Positions 54,216 to 61,944 of a stretch of DNA of 64,000 bases are shown here, piece after piece; position 1 is the first letter of the stretch; each line of letters begins with the position of its first letter. The translations under genes and the position numbers were made by a program. Source of the stretch: Thermosaccharophagus gerlachensis. GTDB taxonomy: Bacteria > Armatimonadota > Fervidibacteria > Fervidibacterales > Thermosaccharophagaceae. The stretch spans positions 41,234 to 105,233 of the forward strand of contig JBGOEV010000003.1 in assembly GCA_041538025.1 (NCBI GenBank). The letters run 5' to 3'. The notes beneath the pieces were generated by a model, which made no database searches, had not been told where the DNA came from, and worked only from the letters and a program-made list of their open reading frames with translations.

Positions 54216-54284
54216 TTTCTCTCACCTCCCGAACCATACTTGGCGCCATTAAGGCATCATTTGTGATATGGCAGTTTAGCTTCT

Positions 54285-54401
54285 ATGGCTGTTTCAGTTA
54301 CATTTGCACAGGTCAAAACCATTGGTAAGTTTATCACGGCTCTTTTGCTTGCGGGAGTGCACCTTGCACATTCAAAGCTTGACACTGAGGATGAGGACTG
54401 A
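54285..54401 (+). CDS. possible 38-residue membrane miniprotein
   Basis: An ATG at 54285 opens 38 codons whose TGA overlaps the ATG of the next gene (TGATG), an arrangement favouring translational coupling. The peptide has a hydrophobic centre (FITALLLAGVHLA) and an acidic tail (LDTEDED). No good ribosome site precedes it and no family is recognised, so it may be non-coding leader. Confidence 0.35.
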   Translation: MAVSVTFAQVKTIGKFITALLLAGVHLAHSKLDTEDED

Positions 54402-56851
54402 TGGGCAGTTCCAGAGGCGTTGGACACATTCATTGCCTTTCGCTTTATGGGATACTTGGCTTTTGTTCAATGGTTGTTCAATCGTTGCTTGTGCGTGAGT
54501 TCCTCGTTGTTGTTTATGGGACTGAGCTATCGCTTGGTTTGCTCTTTTCTTCATGGTTGCTTTGGGTAGCAATCGGTGCGGAGATCGGTGCACACATTGC
54601 CCCACGGGTAAGGAATGCCGTTGTCTCCTTCTCCTTATGGCTTATAGCTGTGGCGTGCCTTTTGCCGATACAAGTCTTGCTCATCCGCTCAACCCACTTT
54701 CTTTTACGGACACCGCATGGTGAATTTCCACCGCCTTTGCCTATGGCTCTTCATATGCTATTTGTGCTCTCCCCATTCAGCACTGCTGTTGGTTTTACAT
54801 TTCCGTTGGGAGTTCGCCTCTACCGCGAGGCTAAAAGGGTTACACCACGCCCCGTCGCTTTAATCTACATGGTTGAAGCTGTCGGAAGCTTCATTGGCGG
54901 ATGTATGTTCACATTCCTGCTTGTGCGTATGCTTCACCCTTGCCTTTTGATATCTATGGTTTCGCTTATGCTTTGTTTGGCGTCAGCGAGCTTGCTATGG
55001 TGTGCGTTTGCAAACAGCTCCTTCAGGTCACTGCTATGTGTTATCGCTCTGATGCCAGCTGTGCTTCAACTGGTGTTCGCTTCGAAGTTTGAGCGAGCGA
55101 CTGTTACGTTGCGTTGGAACTCCTTCGGAACTGGAAATGAACTTTTGCTTAACTTTGATTCACCATATCAGAACATAGCCATTGGAAAACGCCTTGACCA
55201 ATATAGCCTCTTTTGCGATGGACATTTCGTAACGAGTTTCCCAGACGAGTATACAAACGCATCGTTAGCCATGTTGCTTGTAGCCGAAGCAAAAAAGCCC
55301 TCAAATGTGCTCGTGATCGGCAACGGTCTTGAAGGGCTTCTCTCGCAACTTTTAAAGGCTGGCATCAAACATGTAGACTATGTTCAAACAGATCCGTTGC
55401 TGATTGATGCAATGATGCCTTTCCTATCACCACCTGATAAGGAGGCGTTGCGCACAGGCAGGATCAAGCTCTTGCACGCAGATGGCAGGCGCTTTGTTAG
55501 AGAGACGAAGAAACATTACGACCTCATATTCCTTCACCTCGGCGACCCATCAACTGCCCAGCTTAACCGTTACTACACGGTTGAGTTCTTTGAGCTTGTG
55601 AAAAAGAAGTTGAAAGAGGATGGAGTATTCGCATTGCACATAACTGGTTCTGAATCATACTTTGGTGAAGCGCTCGCAAGCTATGTCGGGAGCATTTACC
55701 ATACCCTTAAAGCATCGTTCAGGCATATAGCAGTGTCGGTTGGCGAGACTACATTCATGTTTGCAGCAACAAGGCAAGGTGTAGTCACTGAGTCACCAGA
55801 AGAACTGATGAGTCGTGTAATGCATATCGCAAACCCTGCACAACAGAAGATAAGGCACACTATTTCCGTTGTTACAATGCCGCCTCAAATCCTGTTAACC
55901 TATTTCCCACCGCTTCGCTCACAGTGGTTTCATGCTGAGATGGTTCGCTTGAGCGAAAAGCTCGACGCAAAGAGCAAACTGCTGAATAGCGACCTTCATC
56001 CAGTAAGCTACTTTTACTACTTGCGCCTTTGGCTTCACAAGTCGCATCCACAGGTGATGGCAAAAGTTGATGCATGGTTGAAAGATTATGGTAGACGCTT
56101 GCTCCTTGCCCTCCTTTTATTCATCGCTGTTTTATTTGCTGGCGATTTGCTCATAGCGCAAGTAGCTCTTTCGTTTGGTAGGTATCTTGAAGGCACTGTA
56201 AAGCGTTCGTCATTGCTTGCTGCATCGTTTGCTGGGCTGGCTGCAATGGGTTTAGAGCTCCTGTTGCTTGTCGCGTTCCAAAGCCTTCACAGTTCGCTAT
56301 ATCAGATGGTTGGAGCACTCGTTGCGACGTTCATGTTCGGGCTTGCTGTAGGGAGCATGCTTATGGGGCAGCTTCAAAAAAGGATGAACAAGGGATGGCA
56401 TGCAAGCATCATATTGAGCATCATATCACTATCGGTTGCGCTCTTCTCTTTCTTGATACCGAGCATACTCGCATCCGTTTCCAAATTGCATGACATACCG
56501 TTGCTTCTCTCCTTTTTCCTTCTGCTTGCGATTTCAGGTTTGCTAACAGGTATGGCTCTTCCGGCTGCTGTCGGTGTATACTATGTGGCTATGCATACTT
56601 ATGATGAACAAGCTTTGACGCATTCAGCTGGTAAGGTTGACAGAGCTGATCATTTGGGGGCATCCATTGGAGCGCTCATAACACCTGTGGTGTTACTCCC
56701 TTCATTCGGATTGAGAAGGACTTGCTTCATCATCGGCACTTTGAATGTAATTGCTGCCGTAGCTGTTTTATGCTCTTCTCTTGTGTTGCTAAGACGAATC
56801 AAAGTGAGCACGGGGAGTGAGAAGGATGATACGCTTCCTCATAGCCTGTGA
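54401..56851 (+). CDS. membrane-embedded spermidine-synthase-like protein
   Basis: 816 residues in three parts: about six membrane spans (residues 10-220), a cytosolic Rossmann methyltransferase-fold domain like SpeE (VLVIGNGLEGLLSQLLKAG, then HVDYVQTDPLLID and LLHADGRRFVRE), then about seven more spans. The glycine-rich nucleotide motif and the Asp of the following strand are kept. In polyamine synthases a conserved Asp-Thr/Ser pair binds the amine; here the corresponding segment reads LHLGDPSTAQLNRYY. Real aminopropyl transfer is unproven; family members are often called fused MFS/spermidine synthases. Overlaps the glycerate kinase gene by 26 bases. Confidence 0.85.
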   Translation: MGSSRGVGHIHCLSLYGILGFCSMVVQSLLVREFLVVVYGTELSLGLLFSSWLLWVAIGAEIGAHIAPRVRNAVVSFSLWLIAVACLLPIQVLLIRSTHFLLRTPHGEFPPPLPMALHMLFVLSPFSTAVGFTFPLGVRLYREAKRVTPRPVALIYMVEAVGSFIGGCMFTFLLVRMLHPCLLISMVSLMLCLASASLLWCAFANSSFRSLLCVIALMPAVLQLVFASKFERATVTLRWNSFGTGNELLLNFDSPYQNIAIGKRLDQYSLFCDGHFVTSFPDEYTNASLAMLLVAEAKKPSNVLVIGNGLEGLLSQLLKAGIKHVDYVQTDPLLIDAMMPFLSPPDKEALRTGRIKLLHADGRRFVRETKKHYDLIFLHLGDPSTAQLNRYYTVEFFELVKKKLKEDGVFALHITGSESYFGEALASYVGSIYHTLKASFRHIAVSVGETTFMFAATRQGVVTESPEELMSRVMHIANPAQQKIRHTISVVTMPPQILLTYFPPLRSQWFHAEMVRLSEKLDAKSKLLNSDLHPVSYFYYLRLWLHKSHPQVMAKVDAWLKDYGRRLLLALLLFIAVLFAGDLLIAQVALSFGRYLEGTVKRSSLLAASFAGLAAMGLELLLLVAFQSLHSSLYQMVGALVATFMFGLAVGSMLMGQLQKRMNKGWHASIILSIISLSVALFSFLIPSILASVSKLHDIPLLLSFFLLLAISGLLTGMALPAAVGVYYVAMHTYDEQALTHSAGKVDRADHLGASIGALITPVVLLPSFGLRRTCFIIGTLNVIAAVAVLCSSLVLLRRIKVSTGSEKDDTLPHSL

Positions 56852-58001
56852 TTCGTTCAAGGGGAGCGCTTCATCAAAGCAAGTTGGCGAGGCAATAAAA
56901 TCAGGCATATTGCGGGCGGTGCCAGATGCGCATGTTGAGGTTGTGCCAGTAGCTGATGGTGGTGAGGGGACTGTTCAAGCGCTTGTGGATGCAACCGGTG
57001 GGAGGCTTGTAACAGCAACAGTTACAAATCCCATTGGTGAAAAGATTGAAGCAACATTCGGCATACTTGGCGATGGTCAAACTGCTGTAATTGAGATGGC
57101 TGCAGCAAGTGGTTTAACACTCATACCACCAGAGAAGAGGAACCCTTGGGTGACAACTACATATGGCACTGGTGAACTCATAAAAGCAGCACTTGAGCAT
57201 GGTTGCCGAAAAATAATCATCGGCATTGGCGGGAGCGCAACTAACGATGCAGGTGCTGGGATGGCTCAAGCGCTTGGAGTCAAACTGCTTGATGAGCATG
57301 GTAAGCAAATAGGCTTTGGTGGTGGTGAGCTTGGAAGACTTAGGCGCATTGACATGAGCGGGCTTGACAAAAGGGCAACCGAGGCTGAGTTCATCGTCGC
57401 ATGTGATGTTGACAACCCGCTGACCGGTGAAAGGGGTGCATCGTATGTCTACGCACCACAGAAAGGAGCAACGCCAGAGATGCTCCCGAAGCTTGATAGC
57501 AACTTGCGTCACTTCGCGGAAGTAGTTAGACAGCAACTTGGGATTGATGTTGAGCATGTTCCCGGTTCTGGTGCAGCTGGTGGTCTTGGGGCTGGTTTGA
57601 TGGCGTTTCTCAAAGCGAAGTTGAGGAAGGGGACGGAGATAGTCTTTGAGCTTGTCAAGCTCGATGAAAAGATTGCCTCTGCCGATATAGTCATCACGGG
57701 CGAAGGGCAGATTGATGCTCAAACGGTGTTCGGCAAAACACCGATCGGTGTGGCGAAGCTCGCCAAACAGTATGGCAAGCCAGTGATAGCTATAACTGGT
57801 TCAATAGGTGATGGTGCTGATTCAGTTCATTCTCACGGTATTGATGCTATGTTCAGCATAGTCAATCGCCCAATGCCACTTGAGAAAGCAATGAAAGAGG
57901 TAGAAGCTTTGCTAACGAGCACGGGTGAGCAACTTGCACGCCTTGTTGCTACACTTAAAAAACACTCCTTTGATTGCCACACAAGGGCAGGTCATAATTA
58001 A
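56826..58001 (+). CDS. glycerate 2-kinase (GarK/GlxK family)
   Basis: About 391 residues from the ATG at 56826 (IACDSFKGSASSKQVGEAI), the diagnostic N-terminus of bacterial class I glycerate kinases. PVADGGEGTVQAL, GIGGSATNDAGAGMAQALG, PGSGAAGGLGAGLMAFL and ITGEGQIDAQTVFGKTPIGV are the other family blocks. It phosphorylates D-glycerate to 2-phosphoglycerate, linking glyoxylate or sugar-acid breakdown to glycolysis. A GTG three codons upstream is an alternative start. No other glycerate-pathway gene is adjacent. Confidence 0.95.
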   Translation: MIRFLIACDSFKGSASSKQVGEAIKSGILRAVPDAHVEVVPVADGGEGTVQALVDATGGRLVTATVTNPIGEKIEATFGILGDGQTAVIEMAAASGLTLIPPEKRNPWVTTTYGTGELIKAALEHGCRKIIIGIGGSATNDAGAGMAQALGVKLLDEHGKQIGFGGGELGRLRRIDMSGLDKRATEAEFIVACDVDNPLTGERGASYVYAPQKGATPEMLPKLDSNLRHFAEVVRQQLGIDVEHVPGSGAAGGLGAGLMAFLKAKLRKGTEIVFELVKLDEKIASADIVITGEGQIDAQTVFGKTPIGVAKLAKQYGKPVIAITGSIGDGADSVHSHGIDAMFSIVNRPMPLEKAMKEVEALLTSTGEQLARLVATLKKHSFDCHTRAGHN

Positions 58002-58044
58002 GCACTACACCCCTCATTAATCATGAGGCATTGAGGTGAGGATA

Positions 58045-58875
58045 ATGAGGTTGCATCATTGTTTTGAGTGCTTGCGCGAAAATGGCGATGGTGGTGTTGT
58101 TGTCTTCGTCACTGGTGGTGACCCAACTGTTGAAGTGACGATAAGAGCCGTTGTTGAACTTGCCGAAGCTGGCGTTGATGCCATTGAGGTTGGCATACCG
58201 TTTTCTGATCCAATCGCCGATGGTCCTGTTATACAGGCTTCTTCTGAGAGGGCACTCAAGTCTGGGACAACAATTGAATCGCTTCTTTCAGCTGTAAACG
58301 AGATACGAGCATATACCGATGTGCCTTTAATCTTCATGACCTACTTTAACCCTGTTCTTCAATACGGGCTTGAGCGCTTCGCACGCGAGTGTTCTTCAGC
58401 TGGTGTTGATGGTGTGCTCATCACTGACTTACCACCAGAAGAAGCAACCGATTGGCTTCACGCAGCTAACAAAAATTCAATTGAGACGATCTTCTTGCTT
58501 GCTCCAACGAGCACCGATGAGCGCATCAAAACTGTAGCAACTGTTTCAACTGGCTTCATCTATTGCGTCTCACGCACAGGCATAACTGGCGAGAGGGAAG
58601 AGTTACCTAAAGATTTGAGAGAGCTTGTCCAACGCATACGACGGGAGACTGAAAAACCAATTGCAGTCGGTTTTGGTATATCAAAGCCAGAGCATGTTAG
58701 AGCTGTGCTGTCGCAGACCGATGCTGATGCTGTCGTCATAGGTAGCGCCGTAGTTAGGCGAATGCATGAATGGCTATATTCAAGCGATGATGAAAAGGCA
58801 TGGCATAAGCTGCGTCAGTTTGTCGCATCGCTGAAGGAAGCAGCGAGAGGAACTAAAAGGCAAAGGAGGGCATAG
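58045..58875 (+). CDS. trpA: tryptophan synthase alpha subunit
   Basis: About 276 residues. AIEVGIPFSDPIADGPVIQ contains the catalytic Glu and Asp; MTYFNPVLQYG, GVLITDLPPEEA and VGFGISKPEHV are further conserved blocks. It cleaves indole-3-glycerol phosphate to indole and glyceraldehyde 3-phosphate, passing indole to TrpB. trpB is not adjacent: glycerate kinase precedes and a DeoC-family aldolase follows five bases downstream, an unusual context. The ATG at 58045 follows GAGGTGAGG. Confidence 0.95.
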   Translation: MRLHHCFECLRENGDGGVVVFVTGGDPTVEVTIRAVVELAEAGVDAIEVGIPFSDPIADGPVIQASSERALKSGTTIESLLSAVNEIRAYTDVPLIFMTYFNPVLQYGLERFARECSSAGVDGVLITDLPPEEATDWLHAANKNSIETIFLLAPTSTDERIKTVATVSTGFIYCVSRTGITGEREELPKDLRELVQRIRRETEKPIAVGFGISKPEHVRAVLSQTDADAVVIGSAVVRRMHEWLYSSDDEKAWHKLRQFVASLKEAARGTKRQRRA

Positions 58876-58880
58876 GTGAG

Positions 58881-59591
58881 ATGAGTTTGGTCAAGCAGTT
58901 GGCAAGCGTTATAGACATGTCAATGCTTCATCCAACGCTTAGGCAAGAAGAAATTGAAAGAGGTTGCATGGAGGCTGTGAGGTGGGGTTTTGCTTGTGTT
59001 TTTGTTTTGCCGTGTTGGGTCAAGTTCGCATCCAAGTTGCTCTATGAGGGAAGTGTGGCTGTTGGGACTGTTGTGGGTTTCCCACTCGGTGGCAACGAAA
59101 GTTCCGTTAAAGCGTTTGAGACAAAGAAAGCGATTCACGATGGTGCATCAGAGATTGATATGGTCATTAACATCGGAATGCTAAAGTCTGGTAATGATGA
59201 AGCTGTGATTGATGACATCAAGGCTGTAGTGGAGGCTGCGAGGGAAGCCAGCGAAAACGTAGGTTCCAAAGCCCCGCTAATAAAGGTGATACTTGAAACT
59301 GGCTACTTGAGTGAAGACGAGATAAGAAGGGCATGTGAACTTGCGATGGCTTCTGGTGCTGACTTCGTTAAAACATCAACAGGCTTTGGACCGAAAGGAG
59401 CGACCGTTGATGATGTGCGCCTGATGAGAAGGGTTGTGGGAAACAAGATGAGGATAAAGGCAGCTGGTGGTATAAGGACACTGCATCAGACACTTGAATT
59501 GCTTGATGCTGGTGCTGATAGAATTGGGACAAGCCATGCAGTTGATATTTTGAGGGAGGCACAGCAACATAGCGCACAAGAGGTGGATTAA
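58881..59591 (+). CDS. DeoC-family aldolase (deoxyribose-phosphate aldolase-like)
   Basis: 236 residues. VVGFPLGGNES, EIDMVINIGMLKSG (active Asp), FVKTSTGFGP (Schiff-base Lys) and MRIKAAGGIRT (second Lys) are intact, so the enzyme should be active. The N-terminal motif, commonly IDHTLLKP, reads IDMSMLHP, and the Cys-Val-Asn region reads ACVFVLPCW, so it diverges in the phosphate or substrate pocket. Deoxyribose-phosphate aldolases feed nucleoside catabolism, consistent with the nucleoside module earlier in the window. Ends within four bases of a gene on the other strand. Confidence 0.9.
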   Translation: MSLVKQLASVIDMSMLHPTLRQEEIERGCMEAVRWGFACVFVLPCWVKFASKLLYEGSVAVGTVVGFPLGGNESSVKAFETKKAIHDGASEIDMVINIGMLKSGNDEAVIDDIKAVVEAAREASENVGSKAPLIKVILETGYLSEDEIRRACELAMASGADFVKTSTGFGPKGATVDDVRLMRRVVGNKMRIKAAGGIRTLHQTLELLDAGADRIGTSHAVDILREAQQHSAQEVD

Positions 59592-59803
59592 GCTACGCGT
59601 TTTGCAGGTATTGAGAAGTATGGTTCATGCGGTATGGTTATTTCCTCTTCGCTCTCTATCTGGCGGTTGTAGCGGTAGTGTTCAATGCCGTAGCATTCCT
59701 TGCATATCAGGTTGTGGATTTTGATTGGCAGACCATAGATTGGTTTCCCGCAGATCTTGCAGTGATTCTCTACAACCTTAACCTTGCGAAGCGTTGCCAC
59801 CAT
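59588..59803 (-). CDS. zinc-ribbon miniprotein
   Basis: 71 residues. Two Cys pairs (CKIC and ICKECYG) about twenty residues apart form a likely zinc ribbon, and the N-terminus is basic. AGGAGGTG with eight-base spacing precedes the ATG, strong evidence for expression. Convergent with the DeoC gene, overlapping it by four bases. Possibly a nucleic-acid-binding or regulatory protein; family not recognised. Confidence 0.7.
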   Translation of the reverse strand: MVATLRKVKVVENHCKICGKPIYGLPIKIHNLICKECYGIEHYRYNRQIESEEEITIPHEPYFSIPAKRVA

Positions 59804-59883
59804 TCACACTTCACCTCCTCATGAGTTTTTTGAAGGAGTTGACCACTGTTAAGCTGGAGACCAACACGATACGATGCCATCAT
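59770..59883 (-). CDS. possible 37-residue leader peptide upstream of the zinc-ribbon gene
   Basis: A double ATG at 59883/59880 follows AGAGGTG and opens 37 codons that overlap the start and the ribosome site of the zinc-ribbon gene in another frame. Translation of this peptide would pass over that ribosome site and could couple or regulate it. The peptide (VGLQLNSGQL, then CEWWQRFARLRL) resembles nothing I know, so it may be chance. Confidence 0.35.
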   Translation of the reverse strand: MMASYRVGLQLNSGQLLQKTHEEVKCEWWQRFARLRL

Positions 59884-59993
59884 GTTTCACCTCTTACGAC
59901 ACCGTTCAAGATGTGTTAGATAGTTTCGGCAATTTTTATTTTACCACGCGTGCATGCATGATTAAAAGCCTAAGCCTGCGTAGGTGGGATTCT

Positions 59994-60032
59994 TTTTGCA
60001 GGATTATTTTCGCTTTTGCAGGGCGCTACAAT
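59994..60032 (+). promoter_or_regulatory. tandem TTTTGCAGG sites and possible -10 box before the sensor kinase
   Basis: TTTTGCAGG occurs at 59994-60002 and 60014-60022, twenty bases apart and so on the same face of the helix. TACAAT at 60027-60032 could be a -10 box. The spacing suits an activator such as a response regulator binding beside RNA polymerase. Confidence 0.35.
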
Positions 60033-60070
60033 GTTAGCGGAACCGCAAAATTTCAATTTTGGGGGCGAGC

Positions 60071-61528
60071 ATGAAAATGCAGCTTGCAAATTTGCTTTCC
60101 ATCATCAGCTCCATCTTCAGCATCCAAGTTGGTATATTCATGCTTTCGCTCCATCTTGCTGTAACGAGGCGTGTTATATACCTTGTATTTTCGCTTCTTT
60201 GCATGGTGCTTGGTGCGACCGCCTTCTGTTCATTCATGTCAACTGCTGGCAAAGAAACATACGAAATGCTGTTTTGGTTCAGATGTGAGCATGCCCTTCA
60301 TTTCTTAACGGCAGGGCTGTTTGCTCACTTTGTTGTGCTCTTCCTCAATCAACCTTACTCTGTGTCTATCGTTCGGCTTGTTTACTTAACATGTGCAACA
60401 TTTGCCTTGCTCACTTTCACGCCCGCTTTCCTGAGCCCAACTGGTATTGGTGCACTACAGGTTCGTCCAGGACCGCTATACACATCCATGCTTTTTAGCT
60501 TCATGCTTTGGCTTACACCTGCGTGGATGCTCATGCGCAAGTTGAGAAGGGAAAAAGCGATAAGTGTTGAAGGTTCAGGTGGTGTCACCCCACAGCCATG
60601 GATATCACCTGAAGTTACTGAAGATACGATGAAGGGTGAGCTAAGGCTTATGCTTATAGGCTCAATAGCAGTTGTAGCACTTTATTGGCTTGACTTTGGT
60701 GTAGCTGTGGCGAGTTCTATCAAACCGTTTCGTGTTCACCCGTTGGGCATATTGTTGCTATCGTTGCTTGGTGGCATTGCCGTCGGCAGGAGGGCAATCC
60801 TTTCAGAGTTGCAAGTGCGCGAACTTGCGACACTACTGAGGGCAAGGGAAGCTGCTGCAGATGATGTTGCACATGAAATGAAGACGCCCTTGACGGTCAT
60901 TAAAGGCTATGCGCTCACTATCTTGCAAATGCCTCCTGAGGAGGTTGACAGCTCATTCTTGCGGGATTCGCTAAGTGCCATCGCTGATGAGGCAGAGAGG
61001 CTCACGAGGATGATAAACAACATGCTTGACATAGCTAAACTTGAGGCTGGGAAGCCAGTGACACTCAGGGTGCAGGATATTAACCTGAAGACGATGCTGT
61101 TACAACTCATTGAGAGAATGCAACGCTTGACGGATAAGCACAACCTCAAATTGCAATGGCATGTAAGCCGTGAGGAGTTTACAATTGATGCGGACAAAGT
61201 TTACCAAGTCGTCTTAAATCTGGTGGACAATGCCATCAAGTATTCACCGAACGGCGGCGATGTGGTTATAAAGGTTGAGGAGGATGAAGATTTGTTACGC
61301 ATCTCTGTGATAGATCAGGGCATTGGAATGACTAAGGAACAGCAAGAAAGAATCTTCCAACGCCTTGAGCGTGTTGTAGATCCGAGGCGTAAAATAACAG
61401 GCACTGGAATAGGGCTTTACCTGATGAAGAAATTGGTTGAGGCTATGGGTGGTGAGATGGGTGTCCAAAGTGAACCGCAGAAGGGGAGCACATTTTGGTT
61501 CACAATACCAAAAGTTATGAAGGGCTAA
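60071..61528 (+). CDS. membrane sensor histidine kinase with N-terminal multi-span domain
   Basis: About 485 residues. Seven hydrophobic spans (residues 5-245) resemble the 7TM sensor regions of histidine kinases. The dimerisation/phosphotransfer segment is DVAHEMKTPLTVIKGYA, with His as phosphoacceptor. The ATPase domain has NLVDNAIKYSPNGG (N box), VIDQGIGMTKEQ (G1) and TGTGIGLYLMKKLV (G2). No response-regulator gene is adjacent, so it is an orphan kinase. The ATG at 60071 follows GGGGGCGAG. Signal unknown. Confidence 0.9.
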   Translation: MKMQLANLLSIISSIFSIQVGIFMLSLHLAVTRRVIYLVFSLLCMVLGATAFCSFMSTAGKETYEMLFWFRCEHALHFLTAGLFAHFVVLFLNQPYSVSIVRLVYLTCATFALLTFTPAFLSPTGIGALQVRPGPLYTSMLFSFMLWLTPAWMLMRKLRREKAISVEGSGGVTPQPWISPEVTEDTMKGELRLMLIGSIAVVALYWLDFGVAVASSIKPFRVHPLGILLLSLLGGIAVGRRAILSELQVRELATLLRAREAAADDVAHEMKTPLTVIKGYALTILQMPPEEVDSSFLRDSLSAIADEAERLTRMINNMLDIAKLEAGKPVTLRVQDINLKTMLLQLIERMQRLTDKHNLKLQWHVSREEFTIDADKVYQVVLNLVDNAIKYSPNGGDVVIKVEEDEDLLRISVIDQGIGMTKEQQERIFQRLERVVDPRRKITGTGIGLYLMKKLVEAMGGEMGVQSEPQKGSTFWFTIPKVMKG

Positions 61529-61538
61529 CGGAGGCATT

Positions 61539-61826
61539 TTAAGTTCGCCTGTGACGCAAAAGCATACTCCCAGCACCGATAACCCAACCCAACGCAAACG
61601 AGATGATGAGAGCGATGCCGATCGGTGTGTGGATTGGTTGTGTGAAAGGAAGAAGTGTTATCTCAGCGACTTCCCAATTTGTTATCAAAAAGCTCATCAC
61701 CAAAATAACAAGCAGGACAATCAGTCCTATTAGTGTCCACCGCTTTACGTCTTGCAGTGTTATACCCTTTTGTGGGGTGTGTTGCATTCCTGTGTTCTTT
61801 CCTGCTTGCTCATTTTGCCTTTCCAT
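61539..61826 (-). CDS. LapA-like (DUF1049) small membrane protein
   Basis: About 95 residues with two membrane spans (WTLIGLIVLLVILVMSFLIT and IGIALIISFALGWVIGAG) separated by a short loop, and a basic C-terminus LLRHRRT. This matches the lipopolysaccharide-assembly protein A domain family. A GAAGAGGTG site precedes the ATG at 61826; three more codons are possible upstream. Probably an envelope protein of accessory role. Confidence 0.75.
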   Translation of the reverse strand: MERQNEQAGKNTGMQHTPQKGITLQDVKRWTLIGLIVLLVILVMSFLITNWEVAEITLLPFTQPIHTPIGIALIISFALGWVIGAGSMLLRHRRT

Positions 61827-61872
61827 TGATATCACCTCTTCAAGCGTATTCTGCTATACATGGTTTATTATG

Positions 61873-61885
61873 GCAACAGCGTTGC
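61873..61885. promoter_or_regulatory. small palindrome between divergent genes
   Basis: GCAAC and GTTGC surround AGC in the 118-base gap between the LapA-like gene and the oxidoreductase gene. It may be an operator for either; evidence is slight. Confidence 0.25.
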
Positions 61886-61944
61886 ACACACCGTATGCAA
61901 AATGCATCCACTCACCATGATAATATCGGATTCAGGAGGAAGAC

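Noticed and set aside
57114..57722. 202-residue minus-strand ORF
   Set aside because: It lies antisense to the conserved body of glycerate kinase.
59627..59824. 65-residue plus-strand ORF after the DeoC gene
   Set aside because: It is antisense to the zinc-ribbon gene, which has a strong ribosome site and paired cysteines.
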